NCBI RefSeq assembly: GCF_031157255.1
Contig: NZ_JAVIFX010000024.1
Span: forward strand, 1 to 64,000
Reading direction: 5' to 3'
Length of the DNA stretch: 64,000 bases
Source: Bradyrhizobium sp. LHD-71
GTDB taxonomy: Bacteria; Pseudomonadota; Alphaproteobacteria; Rhizobiales; Xanthobacteraceae
Both the position numbers and the translations under genes were made by a program. Positions within the stretch are counted from its first letter, which is position 1. The number at the start of each line of letters is the position of its first letter. Shown piece after piece: positions 25,836 to 34,548 of the stretch. Under the pieces are notes generated by a model. That model did not search any database and was not told the origin of the DNA. It was given only the letters and a program-made list of their open reading frames with translations.

Positions 25836-27338
25836 ATGAGCAACGCAAGCCGCATTCCGGTCATCGTCGGCGTCGGCGAGATCACCGACAAGCCGGCCAA
25901 TCCTGCCGAGGGCCTCGAGCCGCTGGCGCTGATGGCGGAGGCACTGAAGCGCGCAGAACAGGATGCCGGGGCAAGGCTGGCCGCCGAGATCGATTCCATC
26001 GATCTCGTCAACCTGGTGAGCTGGCGCTACGAGGATCCGGCGCGACAGCTTTGCGACCGGCTCGGTATCGCGCCCAAGCGCGCAGTCTATGGTCCGGTGG
26101 GCGGCGAAGGGCCGATCCGCTATCTGCACGAGGCCGCCCTGCGCATTCAGCGCGGCGAGAGCGTGGTCGGCGCTGTCTGCGGCGCGGAGGCGCAGAGCAC
26201 GGTCAACAAGGCGGAGAAAGCAGGCGTCAAGTTGCCGTGGACGCCGTTTGCCGAGCACGGCGTGCAATCCGTGCGCAGCGCGAGCTGGCAGCATCCGCTC
26301 GCAATCGCGCTCGGCGTATTTCAGCCGATTACGGTTTATCCGTTTTATGACGCGGCAACCGCAGCAAAGTGGGGCCAGACGCCGCGCGAGGCACTGCGCG
26401 AATCGAGCGAGCTCTGGTCAACCTTCGCCACTGTCGCGGCCAACAATCCAAATTCGTGGCTGAAGCGTTCATTCGACGCCGACACGATCATGACGCCGAC
26501 CGCCGACAACCGGTTGATCGCCTGGCCCTATAACAAGCTGATGGTCGCGAACCCCATGGTGAACCAGGGCGCGGCCCTGATCGTCACCAGTCTGGCGAAG
26601 GCGCGCGAGGCGGGTATTCCGGACGAGCGCATGGTCCACTTCGTCGGCGGCGCCGCGGCGGAAGAGCCGCGGGACTACCTCGTGCGCGACCAGTATGTGG
26701 AGAGCTACGCGCAGAATGCGGTGCTCAACACGGTCATCGACCTCGCCGGCGGTGACGGCAAAGCGTTTGATGCCATCGAACTTTACAGCTGCTTTCCGTG
26801 CGTACCGAAGATGGCCCGGCGCACGCTGGGCCTCGGCGCGGATGTGCGGCCGACCGTCACCGGCGGACTCACCTTTTTCGGTGCGCCACTCAACAGCTAC
26901 ATGACCCATGCCGCCTGCGCGATGGTCCGCCGCATCCGCGGTGGCGCGAAATGCGGCCTGCTGTATGGACAGGGTGGCTTCGTGACCAAACATCACGCCC
27001 TCGTGCTGTCACCGGCAGAGCCTGCGGAGCGACTTTCGGAGAGCACGAGCGTTCAGGCGATCGCGGACAAGCAACGCGGCGACGCGCCGAAGTTCAATCC
27101 CGAAGCCGGCGGCAAGGCGAAGGTGGAAAGCTTCACGGTGATCTACGATCGCAACGGCGAGGTGAACCACGGCGTCGTCATACTCCGCAACGCGGACAAC
27201 GACCGCACGCTGGCCCGCGTTCCTGCAAGCGACAAACAGACGCTCGCCCGGCTGCTCGACCTCGATCGCTCGCCGGTCGGCACCAACGGCGTGATCAGCA
27301 AGAGCGCCGACGGCATGCAGGAATGGAAAGCGGCTTGA
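25836..27338 (+). CDS. thiolase-like protein (acetyl-CoA acetyltransferase family) lacking the usual nucleophilic cysteine
   Basis: A 500-residue thiolase-superfamily protein. The N-terminal half starts MSNASRIPVIVGVGE. At the position of the nucleophile loop the sequence is VYGPVGGEGPIRYLHEAA (about 84-101), with no cysteine. Later blocks are ELYSCFPCVPKM, FFGAPLNSYMTHAA and LLYGQGGFVTKHH. About 110 further residues (from AEPAERLSES, ending VILRNADNDRTLARVP and beyond) form an extra C-terminal domain. Length, added domain and missing Cys recall the thiolase-like TLP1 group, so simple thiolysis is doubtful. The ATG at 25836 is preferred over 25755, which lies in poor sequence next to a repeat. 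Confidence 0.75.
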   Translation: MSNASRIPVIVGVGEITDKPANPAEGLEPLALMAEALKRAEQDAGARLAAEIDSIDLVNLVSWRYEDPARQLCDRLGIAPKRAVYGPVGGEGPIRYLHEAALRIQRGESVVGAVCGAEAQSTVNKAEKAGVKLPWTPFAEHGVQSVRSASWQHPLAIALGVFQPITVYPFYDAATAAKWGQTPREALRESSELWSTFATVAANNPNSWLKRSFDADTIMTPTADNRLIAWPYNKLMVANPMVNQGAALIVTSLAKAREAGIPDERMVHFVGGAAAEEPRDYLVRDQYVESYAQNAVLNTVIDLAGGDGKAFDAIELYSCFPCVPKMARRTLGLGADVRPTVTGGLTFFGAPLNSYMTHAACAMVRRIRGGAKCGLLYGQGGFVTKHHALVLSPAEPAERLSESTSVQAIADKQRGDAPKFNPEAGGKAKVESFTVIYDRNGEVNHGVVILRNADNDRTLARVPASDKQTLARLLDLDRSPVGTNGVISKSADGMQEWKAA

Positions 27339-27385
27339 GCTCTCGTCAACAAGGCACGGAATAAGATTCAACAGGGAGACAATCG

Positions 27386-28162
27386 ATGACCGACGCCGTT
27401 CTCACCAAGCAGATCGCCGATCACGTCATGCTGGTCACGATCAACCGGCCGGACGCGCGCAACGCGGTGAACGGCGACGTCGCGCAAGGGCTTGAGCACG
27501 CGGTGCTTGATGCGGAGAAGGATCCTAACACCTGGGTCGTGATCCTCACCGGCGCCGGCGACAAGGCCTTCTGCGCGGGCGCCGACCTGAAGGCTGTCTC
27601 GCAGGGCGGCGCAGGCAGCCTCGGGACCGAGCGCGGCGGCTTCGCCGGCTTCGTGCATCAGCCGAGGACCAAGCCGTGGATCGCTGCTGTCAACGGTTTC
27701 GCGCTCGCCGGCGGCACCGAGATAGCGCTTGCCTGCGATCTCATCGTCGCCATCGAAGAGGCTGCGTTCGGTCTGCCTGAGGTCAAGCGCGGGTTGGTCG
27801 CCGGAGCTGGCGGCCTGTACCGGCTGCCGCGCGCACTGCCCAAGGCAATCGCGCTCGAACTGATCATGACCGGCGCGCATTTCGACGCCAAACGCGCCTT
27901 CGGCTACGGCCTGGTCAACCGGCTGGTACCGCGCGATCAACTGATGCCCGAGGCCCTGAAGCTTGCTGCGGCTATCTGCGAGAACGCTCCAATTGCCGTG
28001 CGCGAAAGCCTCGGCGTTGCACGACAGGCGTACGATCTCTCCGATGCGGAGCTGCGCGAAGTGAGTGGCGTCGCGTCACGCAAGAACGCCGCAACCGAAG
28101 ACTACAAGGAAGGCCCCCGCGCCTTCATCGAAAAGCGTGCGCCGAAGTGGGTGGGGCGGTAG
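27386..28162 (+). CDS. enoyl-CoA hydratase/isomerase family protein
   Basis: A 258-residue crotonase starting MTDAVLTKQIADHVMLVTIN. Seen: NRPDARNAVNGDVAQ, GAGDKAFCAGADLKAV (oxyanion hole), VNGFALAGGTEIALACDLIVA, FGLPEVKRGLVAGAGGLYRLPR with the catalytic acidic residue region, and the C-terminal EDYKEGPRAFIEKRAPKWVGR. It follows the thiolase-like gene by 47 bp, with an AGGGAGA ribosome site, and is most likely in the same transcript. A hydratase or hydrolase acting on the CoA ester of this pathway is inferred. Confidence 0.88.
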   Translation: MTDAVLTKQIADHVMLVTINRPDARNAVNGDVAQGLEHAVLDAEKDPNTWVVILTGAGDKAFCAGADLKAVSQGGAGSLGTERGGFAGFVHQPRTKPWIAAVNGFALAGGTEIALACDLIVAIEEAAFGLPEVKRGLVAGAGGLYRLPRALPKAIALELIMTGAHFDAKRAFGYGLVNRLVPRDQLMPEALKLAAAICENAPIAVRESLGVARQAYDLSDAELREVSGVASRKNAATEDYKEGPRAFIEKRAPKWVGR

Positions 28163-28428
28163 AGCACGGTTTGTTCTAACGGATTGTTGGCAGGCGCTTT
28201 CATGGATTCAGCATGCGGCTGCCCAAGGCGGCGGCCGGGGAAGGCGGGCCAGTACCTGGGTCACCGATAAGGCGCCGCACGCACCGGCCAAGCGCGATGC
28301 CGACGCAAGGCAGCCTGCTATGGACGTCAGTTGACAGTGTTGCCCAAACTCCTAGCCTGACGACCGTCATAAGACGCTTGGTGCGGCGCGCCGAAGATGC
28401 GGCTGCGCGGCATTCCGGAGGGAACACG

Positions 28429-29364
28429 ATGATCGAAAATATCGACCTGCAGCTAGGCTTTGCGCCGGATTACGATTCGCCGATTCCCTATATGAAGCGG
28501 ACGCGCGACTACTACATGGCGATCGGCTATACGACACCCTATCGCTGGGCTCACTATCTCGAGGCGCCGTTCCAGCCGCTGAAGAAGCCGCTGGCGCAGT
28601 CCCGCGTCACCATCGTCACAACCGCAGCCCCCTATGATCCGGCCAAGGGGGACCAGGGGCCAGGCGCGAAGTACAACGGCGGCGCAAAGTTCTACAAGGT
28701 CTATGACGGCGATACCTCGAAGCAGCACGACCTGCGCATCTCGCATATCGGCTACGACCGCGTTCATACCTCCGCGGAAGACTCCGGCACCTGGTTCGCA
28801 CTGCCGCAGCTGATCAAGGCAAAGGCGGCAGGCCGCATCGGCGAAGTCGCGCCGCGCTTCTTCGGAGCCCCGACCAACCGCAGCCATCGAGTCACGGTCG
28901 AGGTCGATGCGCCGGAAATCCTGAATCGCTGTCGCGAGGACAAGGTGGACGCAGCGGTGCTGGTGCCGAACTGCCCCGTCTGCCATCAGACCACTGCGCT
29001 GGTCGCGCGGCACCTGGAAGCAAACGGCATCCCGACCGTCGTCATGGGCTGCGCCAAGGACATCATCGAACACGCTGCGGTGCCGCGCTTCCTGTTCAGC
29101 GACTTCCCCCTCGGCAACTCTGCCGGCAAGCCACATGACGTGGAATCGCAGGCGCTGACGCTGGAACTCGCGCTGCGCGTCCTTGAATCGGCGACCGGCG
29201 CCCGCACGACGATGCAATCGCCGCTGCGCTGGAATGACGACGGCAAATGGAAGCTCGATTACAACAACATCGAGACCATGAGCCCGGATGAGCTGGCGCG
29301 CCGTCGCGCCGAATTCGACAAACAGAAGGAAGTCGCGCGCGGCCTGCGCGAGAATGCGGCATAA
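28429..29364 (+). CDS. cysteine-containing GrdB-like protein (glycine/sarcosine/betaine reductase selenoprotein B family)
   Basis: A 311-residue protein that parallels the C-terminal part of GrdB, the substrate-specific B component of clostridial glycine/betaine reductases. Matching blocks in order: RVTIVTTAAPYDP, HIGYDRVHTSAEDSGTWFAL, AGRIGEVAPRFFGAPTN, EDKVDAAVLVPNCPVCHQTT and GIPTVVMGCAKDI. The Sec-containing motif of GrdB (UGTC) is replaced by Cys182-Pro-Val-Cys185, so this is a redox-capable CxxC form. The ATG at 28429 has GGAGG 8 nt upstream; a longer frame from 28213 is rejected. It lies between crotonase and CoA-transferase genes. Function in this organism is unknown. Confidence 0.72.
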   Translation: MIENIDLQLGFAPDYDSPIPYMKRTRDYYMAIGYTTPYRWAHYLEAPFQPLKKPLAQSRVTIVTTAAPYDPAKGDQGPGAKYNGGAKFYKVYDGDTSKQHDLRISHIGYDRVHTSAEDSGTWFALPQLIKAKAAGRIGEVAPRFFGAPTNRSHRVTVEVDAPEILNRCREDKVDAAVLVPNCPVCHQTTALVARHLEANGIPTVVMGCAKDIIEHAAVPRFLFSDFPLGNSAGKPHDVESQALTLELALRVLESATGARTTMQSPLRWNDDGKWKLDYNNIETMSPDELARRRAEFDKQKEVARGLRENAA

Positions 29365-29413
29365 GAACCGCAGCAACTGACGAGCTCGGCGACATACGAA
29401 CAGAGGGAACGTT

Positions 29414-30610
29414 GTGACCAGACCTTTCGAAGGCGTGCGGATTCTTGATTTCACGCAAGTGCTTGCCGGCCCCTATGCCAGCTACCAGTTCGCGCTGCTC
29501 GGCGCGGACGTCATCAAGGTGGAACGGCGCGAGGGCGAGGACATGCGACGCACGCCGCTCAGCAAGGAGTGGGCGGAACGCGGGCTGGCACCCGGGTGGC
29601 AGGCCATCAATGGCGGCAAGCGCAGCCTGACCCTCGACCTGCGAAAGCCGGAGGCGATCGAGATCGTCAAGCGGCTCGCCGCGAAAGCCGACGTGGTGAT
29701 GGAGAATTTCCGCCCGGGTGTGATGGACAAGCTCGGGATCGGCTATTCTGCGCTGTCCGCGATCAACCCGCGGCTGATCTATTGCTGTATCAGCGCGTTC
29801 GGCCAGACCGGCCCTGAACGGCTCGGTGCCGGCTACGACGGCAAGATCCAGGCGATGTCCGGTATCATGGCGATCACCGGCCATGAAGCGACGGGCCCGA
29901 CACGCGCGGGGTTTGCAGTTTGCGACGTGCTCTCGGGCGCAACGGCGGCCTTCGGCGTCTCCAGCGCGCTGTTCCAGCGTACGCATACGGGCAAAGGACA
30001 ACTTGTCGACGTTTCGATGCTGGAAGCAACCATTGCGTTCCTGTCCGGCCAGGTGGCCGACTACACCGTGGCCGGGCACCATCAAAAGCTGTCCGGCAAC
30101 CAGGCCGTGAGCCGCAGGCCGACGGCAAACCTCTTCAAGGCCGGCAAGGACGGCTACATCCTGCTCGCGGTCAACAACGAGAAGCAGTTCACCGCGCTGA
30201 TGCAGGCGCTCGGCCGCGAGGACGTGCTCACCGATCCGCGCTTCGCCGATTGGTTCCTGCGTAACGAGAACGAGCCGGCGCTGCGGAAGATCATCGAGGG
30301 CGTGCTAGCCACCAAGAGCCCGAAGGAGTGGGAGAAGATCCTCGATGCCGCCGGCGCGCCCTGCGCCAACATCTGGAAGATCGAGGAGATCATCGATCAT
30401 CCGCAGATCGAATACCGCAAGGCGATTCAGAAGGTCGATACGCCCTACGGCCCCCTGCGCTTCGCCGGCTCCGGCTTTCAACTCACCCACGGCGGCGGCA
30501 AACTCGACCGGATGGCGCCCGGCTTAAGCGAGCACACCGACGCGGTGCTGGCCGAGGCGGGCTACAGCAAGGACGAGATCGCCGCGCTGCACAAGGCTGA
30601 GGCGGTTTAG
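29414..30610 (+). CDS. CaiB/BaiF family CoA-transferase
   Basis: A 398-residue class III CoA-transferase starting at a GTG (read as MTRPFEGVRILDFTQ). Seen: VLAGPYASYQFALLGADVIKVE, MENFRPGVMDKLGIGY, CISAFGQTGPE, the catalytic aspartate Asp142 in GYDGKIQAMSG, and TGKGQLVDVSMLEATIAF. Such enzymes move CoA between carboxylic acids through an aspartyl-CoA anhydride. It is 49 bp downstream of the GrdB-like gene and closes that group, probably activating the acid substrate. It shares its catalytic residue number with the second CaiB gene at 49821. Confidence 0.9.
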   Translation: MTRPFEGVRILDFTQVLAGPYASYQFALLGADVIKVERREGEDMRRTPLSKEWAERGLAPGWQAINGGKRSLTLDLRKPEAIEIVKRLAAKADVVMENFRPGVMDKLGIGYSALSAINPRLIYCCISAFGQTGPERLGAGYDGKIQAMSGIMAITGHEATGPTRAGFAVCDVLSGATAAFGVSSALFQRTHTGKGQLVDVSMLEATIAFLSGQVADYTVAGHHQKLSGNQAVSRRPTANLFKAGKDGYILLAVNNEKQFTALMQALGREDVLTDPRFADWFLRNENEPALRKIIEGVLATKSPKEWEKILDAAGAPCANIWKIEEIIDHPQIEYRKAIQKVDTPYGPLRFAGSGFQLTHGGGKLDRMAPGLSEHTDAVLAEAGYSKDEIAALHKAEAV

Positions 30611-30662
30611 CGACTAAACGATCCGCTTGCGTCGAACAAACGGGCGCGGGACAACTAACGGC

Positions 30663-30914
30663 ATGGAAGGCTTTGTCTACGTGCTCGGCTGCGCCCACAA
30701 GGGGCGCTATCTCACTTATGTCGGCTGGACGACCGACATTGCGCGACGCCTCGCCAGGCACAATGCGGGCAAGGGCGCGCGCACGACCAGGGGGCGGGCC
30801 TGGGTGCTGTTGCATTCGGAAGGCTTTGCGACCCGCGCCGAGGCGATGCGCCGCGAATGGTACCTGAAGCGCGACCGCAAATTCCGCAAGATGCTGGCAG
30901 CGAAGGCGCAATGA
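30663..30914 (+). CDS. GIY-YIG nuclease family protein
   Basis: An 83-residue single-domain GIY-YIG protein of the YhbQ/UPF0213 kind. The GIY part reads VYVLGCAHK, the YIG part YVGWTTDIARRLARHN, followed by Arg in TRGRAWVLL and the metal-binding Glu in AMRREWYLK. Members are small structure-specific or damage-linked nucleases. The ATG at 30663 begins the domain at once; a TTG at 30627 would add 12 residues. Its stop overlaps the start of the acylase gene as ATGA, so both are translated from one message although a functional link is not obvious. Confidence 0.88.
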   Translation: MEGFVYVLGCAHKGRYLTYVGWTTDIARRLARHNAGKGARTTRGRAWVLLHSEGFATRAEAMRREWYLKRDRKFRKMLAAKAQ

Positions 30915-33319
30915 ACGACCACCCGACAATCGAATCAGATCAGCCAGCCCATGCCGGCACGACCGAGACGCGTCGCTATGCCGTCAATGGACTGCAGGCT
31001 GCCGCCGATATCCGCGTCGATCGCTGGGGGGTGCCGCACATCAAGGCGGCCTCCCGCAGCGACGCGTTCTTCGTGCAGGGCTTCAACGCCGCCCGGGACC
31101 GGCTGTGGCAGATCGACATCTGGCGCAAACGCGGCCTCGGCCTGCTCGCGGCGGATTTCGGTCCCGGCTATCTCGCGCAGGACCGGGCAACGCGTCTGTT
31201 TCTCTATCGCGGCGACATGGCAGCCGAATGGAAGTCCTACGGCGTTCAGGACGCGAAAGAGACCGTTGAGCGCTTCGTCGCGGGCATCAATGCGTTCGTC
31301 GAACTGACCGAACGCGACCCGGCGCTGCTGTCGCCCGAGTTTGCGCTCACCGGGACCAGGCCGGCGCGCTGGGAGGCATCCGACGTGGTGCGCATCCGCA
31401 GCCACGCGATGGTGCGCAACCTCGAATTCGAGTTCGGCCGCGCCCGCGTGCTCGGCCACGGCACGCTCGAGCAGGACCGCGCCCGCCGGTGGGTCGACCT
31501 CGGCCATACGCCGTTCGTTCCCGACGACGTCGATTTCTCGGCAATCGGCGACGATGTGCTGGAGGCGTTTTTTCTCGCGACCGCGCCGGTCACCTTCAAC
31601 AAGGAGCGGCTCGCTGCGACACTCGATGAGGCCGATCGTTGGGCCGTCACCGATGAACTCGGCGAGATCATCACGGCGCAGCGCGACGAGGGCTCCAACA
31701 ACTGGGCGATCGCGGCTTCGCGCTCGGCGACCGGACGGCCCGTATTGGCAAGCGATCCGCATCGCGCCTATCTGATGCCGTCACTGCGCTATGTCGCACA
31801 CTTGCGCGCCCCGGGACTGGACGTGATCGGCGCCGGCGAGCCCGCACTGCCCGGAATCTCCATCGGCCACAATGACAAGGCCGCATTCGGCCTGACAATC
31901 TTTCCGATCGATCAGGAAGACCTTTACGTCTACCGGACCAAACCGGACGATCCGGATTGCTATGCCTATGGCGATGGGTTCGAGCGCATGCGCGTCATCC
32001 AGGAACGCGTCGCGGTCAAAGGCTACGGCGAACAGACCCTGACGCTGAAATTCACCCGGCACGGCCCGATCGTCCATGAGGATCGCGCGCGCAATCTCGC
32101 CTATGGCGTTCGCACGGTCTGGTTGGAGCCTGGCAGCGCGCCGTATCTATCGAGCCTCGGCTATCAGGACGCGGCATCGGTCGAGGCCTTCGAACGAGCA
32201 CTGCAAAGCTGGTCGGTACCATCGACCAACCAGATCTACGCAGACGTGGAGGGCCGCATCGCCTGGACCCCCGCCTGCAAAGCGCCTGTTCGCGGAGGTT
32301 ACGACGGCATGGTGCCTGTGCCCGGTGACGGACGCTACGAATGGGACGGCTTCCATTCGCAGACAGAGCTTCCACGTGAGATCGCGCCGTCGCACGGCTA
32401 TGTCGCCAGCGCCAATGAGATGAACCTGCCGCCCGGACCAGCGCAGGAGCTCAACATCGGCTACGAGTTCACCGATCCATTCCGTGCTCAGCGCATTCGC
32501 GAGGTGCTGGATTCGAAGCCGCTCCACGCGTTCGACGATTCCTGCAAGCTGCAATGCGACGATCTGTCGATTCCGGCCCGGCGCATCTGTGCACACCTTG
32601 CGCGCTCGACCTCAGCCGATAAAGACACCGCTTTCGGCCTCTCGCTGCTGCAAGGGTGGGATCATCGCCTGGCGGATGACAGCGCGGCAGCACTTTTGTT
32701 CGAGGTCTGGTGGATGCGGCATCTGAAGCCTGCGCTGCTTGATCTCGTCAGCACGGATCCGAAGGTACGTCCGCGGCTCGCTCCCGGTGATCATGTGACC
32801 CTGCTCAACTGGCTCAACGAGCTCGCGCCGGCTTTCGGTCCGTTGCCGGAAGCAAAGCGATCCGAGCTTCTGCTTTCCACGCTCGCCACGGCGGTCGCGG
32901 ACTGCCGTCGCCGCCACGGCGACGACGCCTCCACATGGCGATGGTCCGGCTGGCATCACGGCTATTTCCAGCACCCGCTCGCAAACGTCTACCCGGACGA
33001 GCTGCGGGACGTCGGACCACTGCACCAGGGCGGTTCGGCCCAGACCGTGATGAGCAACGGCTACCGCATGAGCGACGGCCGCGCCATTACCGGAGCGTCA
33101 TTCCGGATGGTTGTCGACGTCGGCCAATGGGACAACAGCGTGTTCGTCAACGCGCCGGGACAATCTGGGGACGTCCGCTCCAGGCACTATGACGATCACG
33201 GCAAGCTCTGGTCCGAGCGCAGCTACGTGCCGCTGATCTTTTCGGAACGGGCGATTGAGCGCGAAACGCGGCTGCATATCGTGCTGGCGCCGGATAACGC
33301 CAAGAGAAATTCCGCATAA
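30911..33319 (+). CDS. penicillin-acylase family Ntn hydrolase without a signal peptide
   Basis: An 802-residue protein of the penicillin/acyl-homoserine-lactone acylase family. Seen: RVDRWGVPHIKA and DAFFVQGFNAARDRLWQID (alpha-subunit start), the cleavage site and nucleophile in RDEGSNNWAIA (Ser262, which would become the beta-chain N-terminus), SDPHRAYLMPS, GISIGHNDKAAFGLT and the later NQIYADVEGRIAW. The N-terminus MNDHPTIESDQPAHAG shows no signal peptide, and no upstream start supplies one, whereas most relatives are exported and matured in the periplasm. It hydrolyses an amide, but the substrate is unknown. The gene precedes an M20 peptidase by 15 bp. Confidence 0.85.
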   Translation: MNDHPTIESDQPAHAGTTETRRYAVNGLQAAADIRVDRWGVPHIKAASRSDAFFVQGFNAARDRLWQIDIWRKRGLGLLAADFGPGYLAQDRATRLFLYRGDMAAEWKSYGVQDAKETVERFVAGINAFVELTERDPALLSPEFALTGTRPARWEASDVVRIRSHAMVRNLEFEFGRARVLGHGTLEQDRARRWVDLGHTPFVPDDVDFSAIGDDVLEAFFLATAPVTFNKERLAATLDEADRWAVTDELGEIITAQRDEGSNNWAIAASRSATGRPVLASDPHRAYLMPSLRYVAHLRAPGLDVIGAGEPALPGISIGHNDKAAFGLTIFPIDQEDLYVYRTKPDDPDCYAYGDGFERMRVIQERVAVKGYGEQTLTLKFTRHGPIVHEDRARNLAYGVRTVWLEPGSAPYLSSLGYQDAASVEAFERALQSWSVPSTNQIYADVEGRIAWTPACKAPVRGGYDGMVPVPGDGRYEWDGFHSQTELPREIAPSHGYVASANEMNLPPGPAQELNIGYEFTDPFRAQRIREVLDSKPLHAFDDSCKLQCDDLSIPARRICAHLARSTSADKDTAFGLSLLQGWDHRLADDSAAALLFEVWWMRHLKPALLDLVSTDPKVRPRLAPGDHVTLLNWLNELAPAFGPLPEAKRSELLLSTLATAVADCRRRHGDDASTWRWSGWHHGYFQHPLANVYPDELRDVGPLHQGGSAQTVMSNGYRMSDGRAITGASFRMVVDVGQWDNSVFVNAPGQSGDVRSRHYDDHGKLWSERSYVPLIFSERAIERETRLHIVLAPDNAKRNSA

Positions 33320-33334
33320 CTGGAGGGCGAGCCC

Positions 33335-34468
33335 GTGGACGTGACCAAACTGCCGATCGACATCGACGCAATGCTTGCAGGCCTGCGTCCGTGGGTGGAA
33401 TGCGAAAGCCCGACCTGGGACGCCGCACGTATCGGCGCGATGATGGACGTCGCCGCCCGCGACCTCGCGCTGATCGGCGCACGGATCGAGCGGATCGGCG
33501 GCCGCATGGGTTTCGGCGACTGTGTCCGCGCGACGTTCGCGACCGGCGATACCTCGAAGCCCGGCATTCTGATCCTCGGGCATCTCGATACGGTGCACCC
33601 GGTCGGAACGCTCGCGAAGCTGCCATGGCGGCGCGAGGGCGACAAATGCTACGGCCCCGGCATCTTCGACATGAAGGCCGGCAACTACATCGCGGTGGAA
33701 GCAGTGCGACAGTTACTGCGCGCAGGCGCTGCGATCCATCTGCCGATCACTTTTCTCTTTACCTGCGACGAGGAGGTCGGCAGTCCCTCGACGCGCGACC
33801 TGATCGAGGCGGAGGCTGCCCGGCACAAATACGTGCTGGTGCCGGAGCCGGCACGGCCGGATGGCGGCGTGGTCACTGGGCGCTACGCTATTGCCCGTTT
33901 CAACCTCGAGGCCGCCGGCCGGCCGAGCCACGCCGGCGCACGGCTCTCCGAAGGGCGCTCAGCGATCCGCATCATGGCCGACATGATCCCGCAGATCGAA
34001 TCGATGACGACATCGGACTGCACCTTCAGCGTCGGCGTCATTCATGGCGGGCAATGGGTAAATTGCGTGTCGAGCTCCTGCAGCGGCGAGGCGCTGTCGA
34101 TGGCGAAAAAGCAGGAGGATCTCGACCACGGCGTCGAGCGCATGCTGGCGCTGTCCAAGGACAACCGCAACGACGGGCAGTTCATCGTCACGCGTGGCGT
34201 GACGCGCCCGGTCTGGGAACCTAACGCCAAGACCATGGCGTTGTACGAGACTGCAAAGGGCATTGCCCGGCAACTCGGGCTGGAGCTGTCGCATCAGAGC
34301 TCGGGCGGCGGCTCCGACGGCAATTTCACCGGACCGATGGATCTCGCAACGCTGGACGGACTTGGCGTGCGCGGCAGCGGCGCGCACACGCTCGACGAGC
34401 ACATCATCGTCGACAGCCTCGCCGAACGGACAAGGCTGATGGCAGGAATTCTGCTGGCGGTGAAATGA
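33335..34468 (+). CDS. M20 family metallopeptidase (carboxypeptidase G2-like)
   Basis: A 377-residue zinc exopeptidase started at GTG with GGAGG 8 nt upstream. Seen: WVECESPTWD, LGHLDTVHPVGT (metal His and Asp), GPGIFDMKAGNYIA (bridging Asp), CDEEVGSPSTR (base Glu and metal Glu), PEPARPDGG, the dimerisation-domain RPSHAG and the last metal His in GSGAHTLDEH. The motif set matches CPG2-type glutamate carboxypeptidases, which remove C-terminal glutamate or split amidated amino acids. Its place right after an amide-splitting acylase suggests both act on one N-acyl compound; this is inferred. Confidence 0.88.
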   Translation: MDVTKLPIDIDAMLAGLRPWVECESPTWDAARIGAMMDVAARDLALIGARIERIGGRMGFGDCVRATFATGDTSKPGILILGHLDTVHPVGTLAKLPWRREGDKCYGPGIFDMKAGNYIAVEAVRQLLRAGAAIHLPITFLFTCDEEVGSPSTRDLIEAEAARHKYVLVPEPARPDGGVVTGRYAIARFNLEAAGRPSHAGARLSEGRSAIRIMADMIPQIESMTTSDCTFSVGVIHGGQWVNCVSSSCSGEALSMAKKQEDLDHGVERMLALSKDNRNDGQFIVTRGVTRPVWEPNAKTMALYETAKGIARQLGLELSHQSSGGGSDGNFTGPMDLATLDGLGVRGSGAHTLDEHIIVDSLAERTRLMAGILLAVK

Positions 34469-34470
34469 AG

Positions 34471-34533
34471 TGAGGAGTGGAAAGTGAGTAGAAATTAAAC
34501 ACGACTACTCGCTACTCCCTACTGGCCACTCAC
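34471..34533. repeat. short imperfect palindrome of the GTGAGTGGC family
   Basis: AGTGAGTAG (34483-34491) pairs with CTACTCGCT (34505-34513) apart from one G-T, and an outer GAGTGG / CCACTC pair surrounds it. Read on the minus strand it begins GTGAGTGGCCAGTAG, similar to GTGAGCGGCGAGTAG at 51038. It fills the gap between the M20 and VOC genes. Confidence 0.5.
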
Positions 34534-34548
34534 CAGGCTCTTGCCGTC

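Noticed and set aside
34483-34513. Rho-independent terminator after the M20 gene
   Set aside because: The stem is A/T-mixed with a 13-nt loop and no following T-run; it fits better as a short palindromic repeat.
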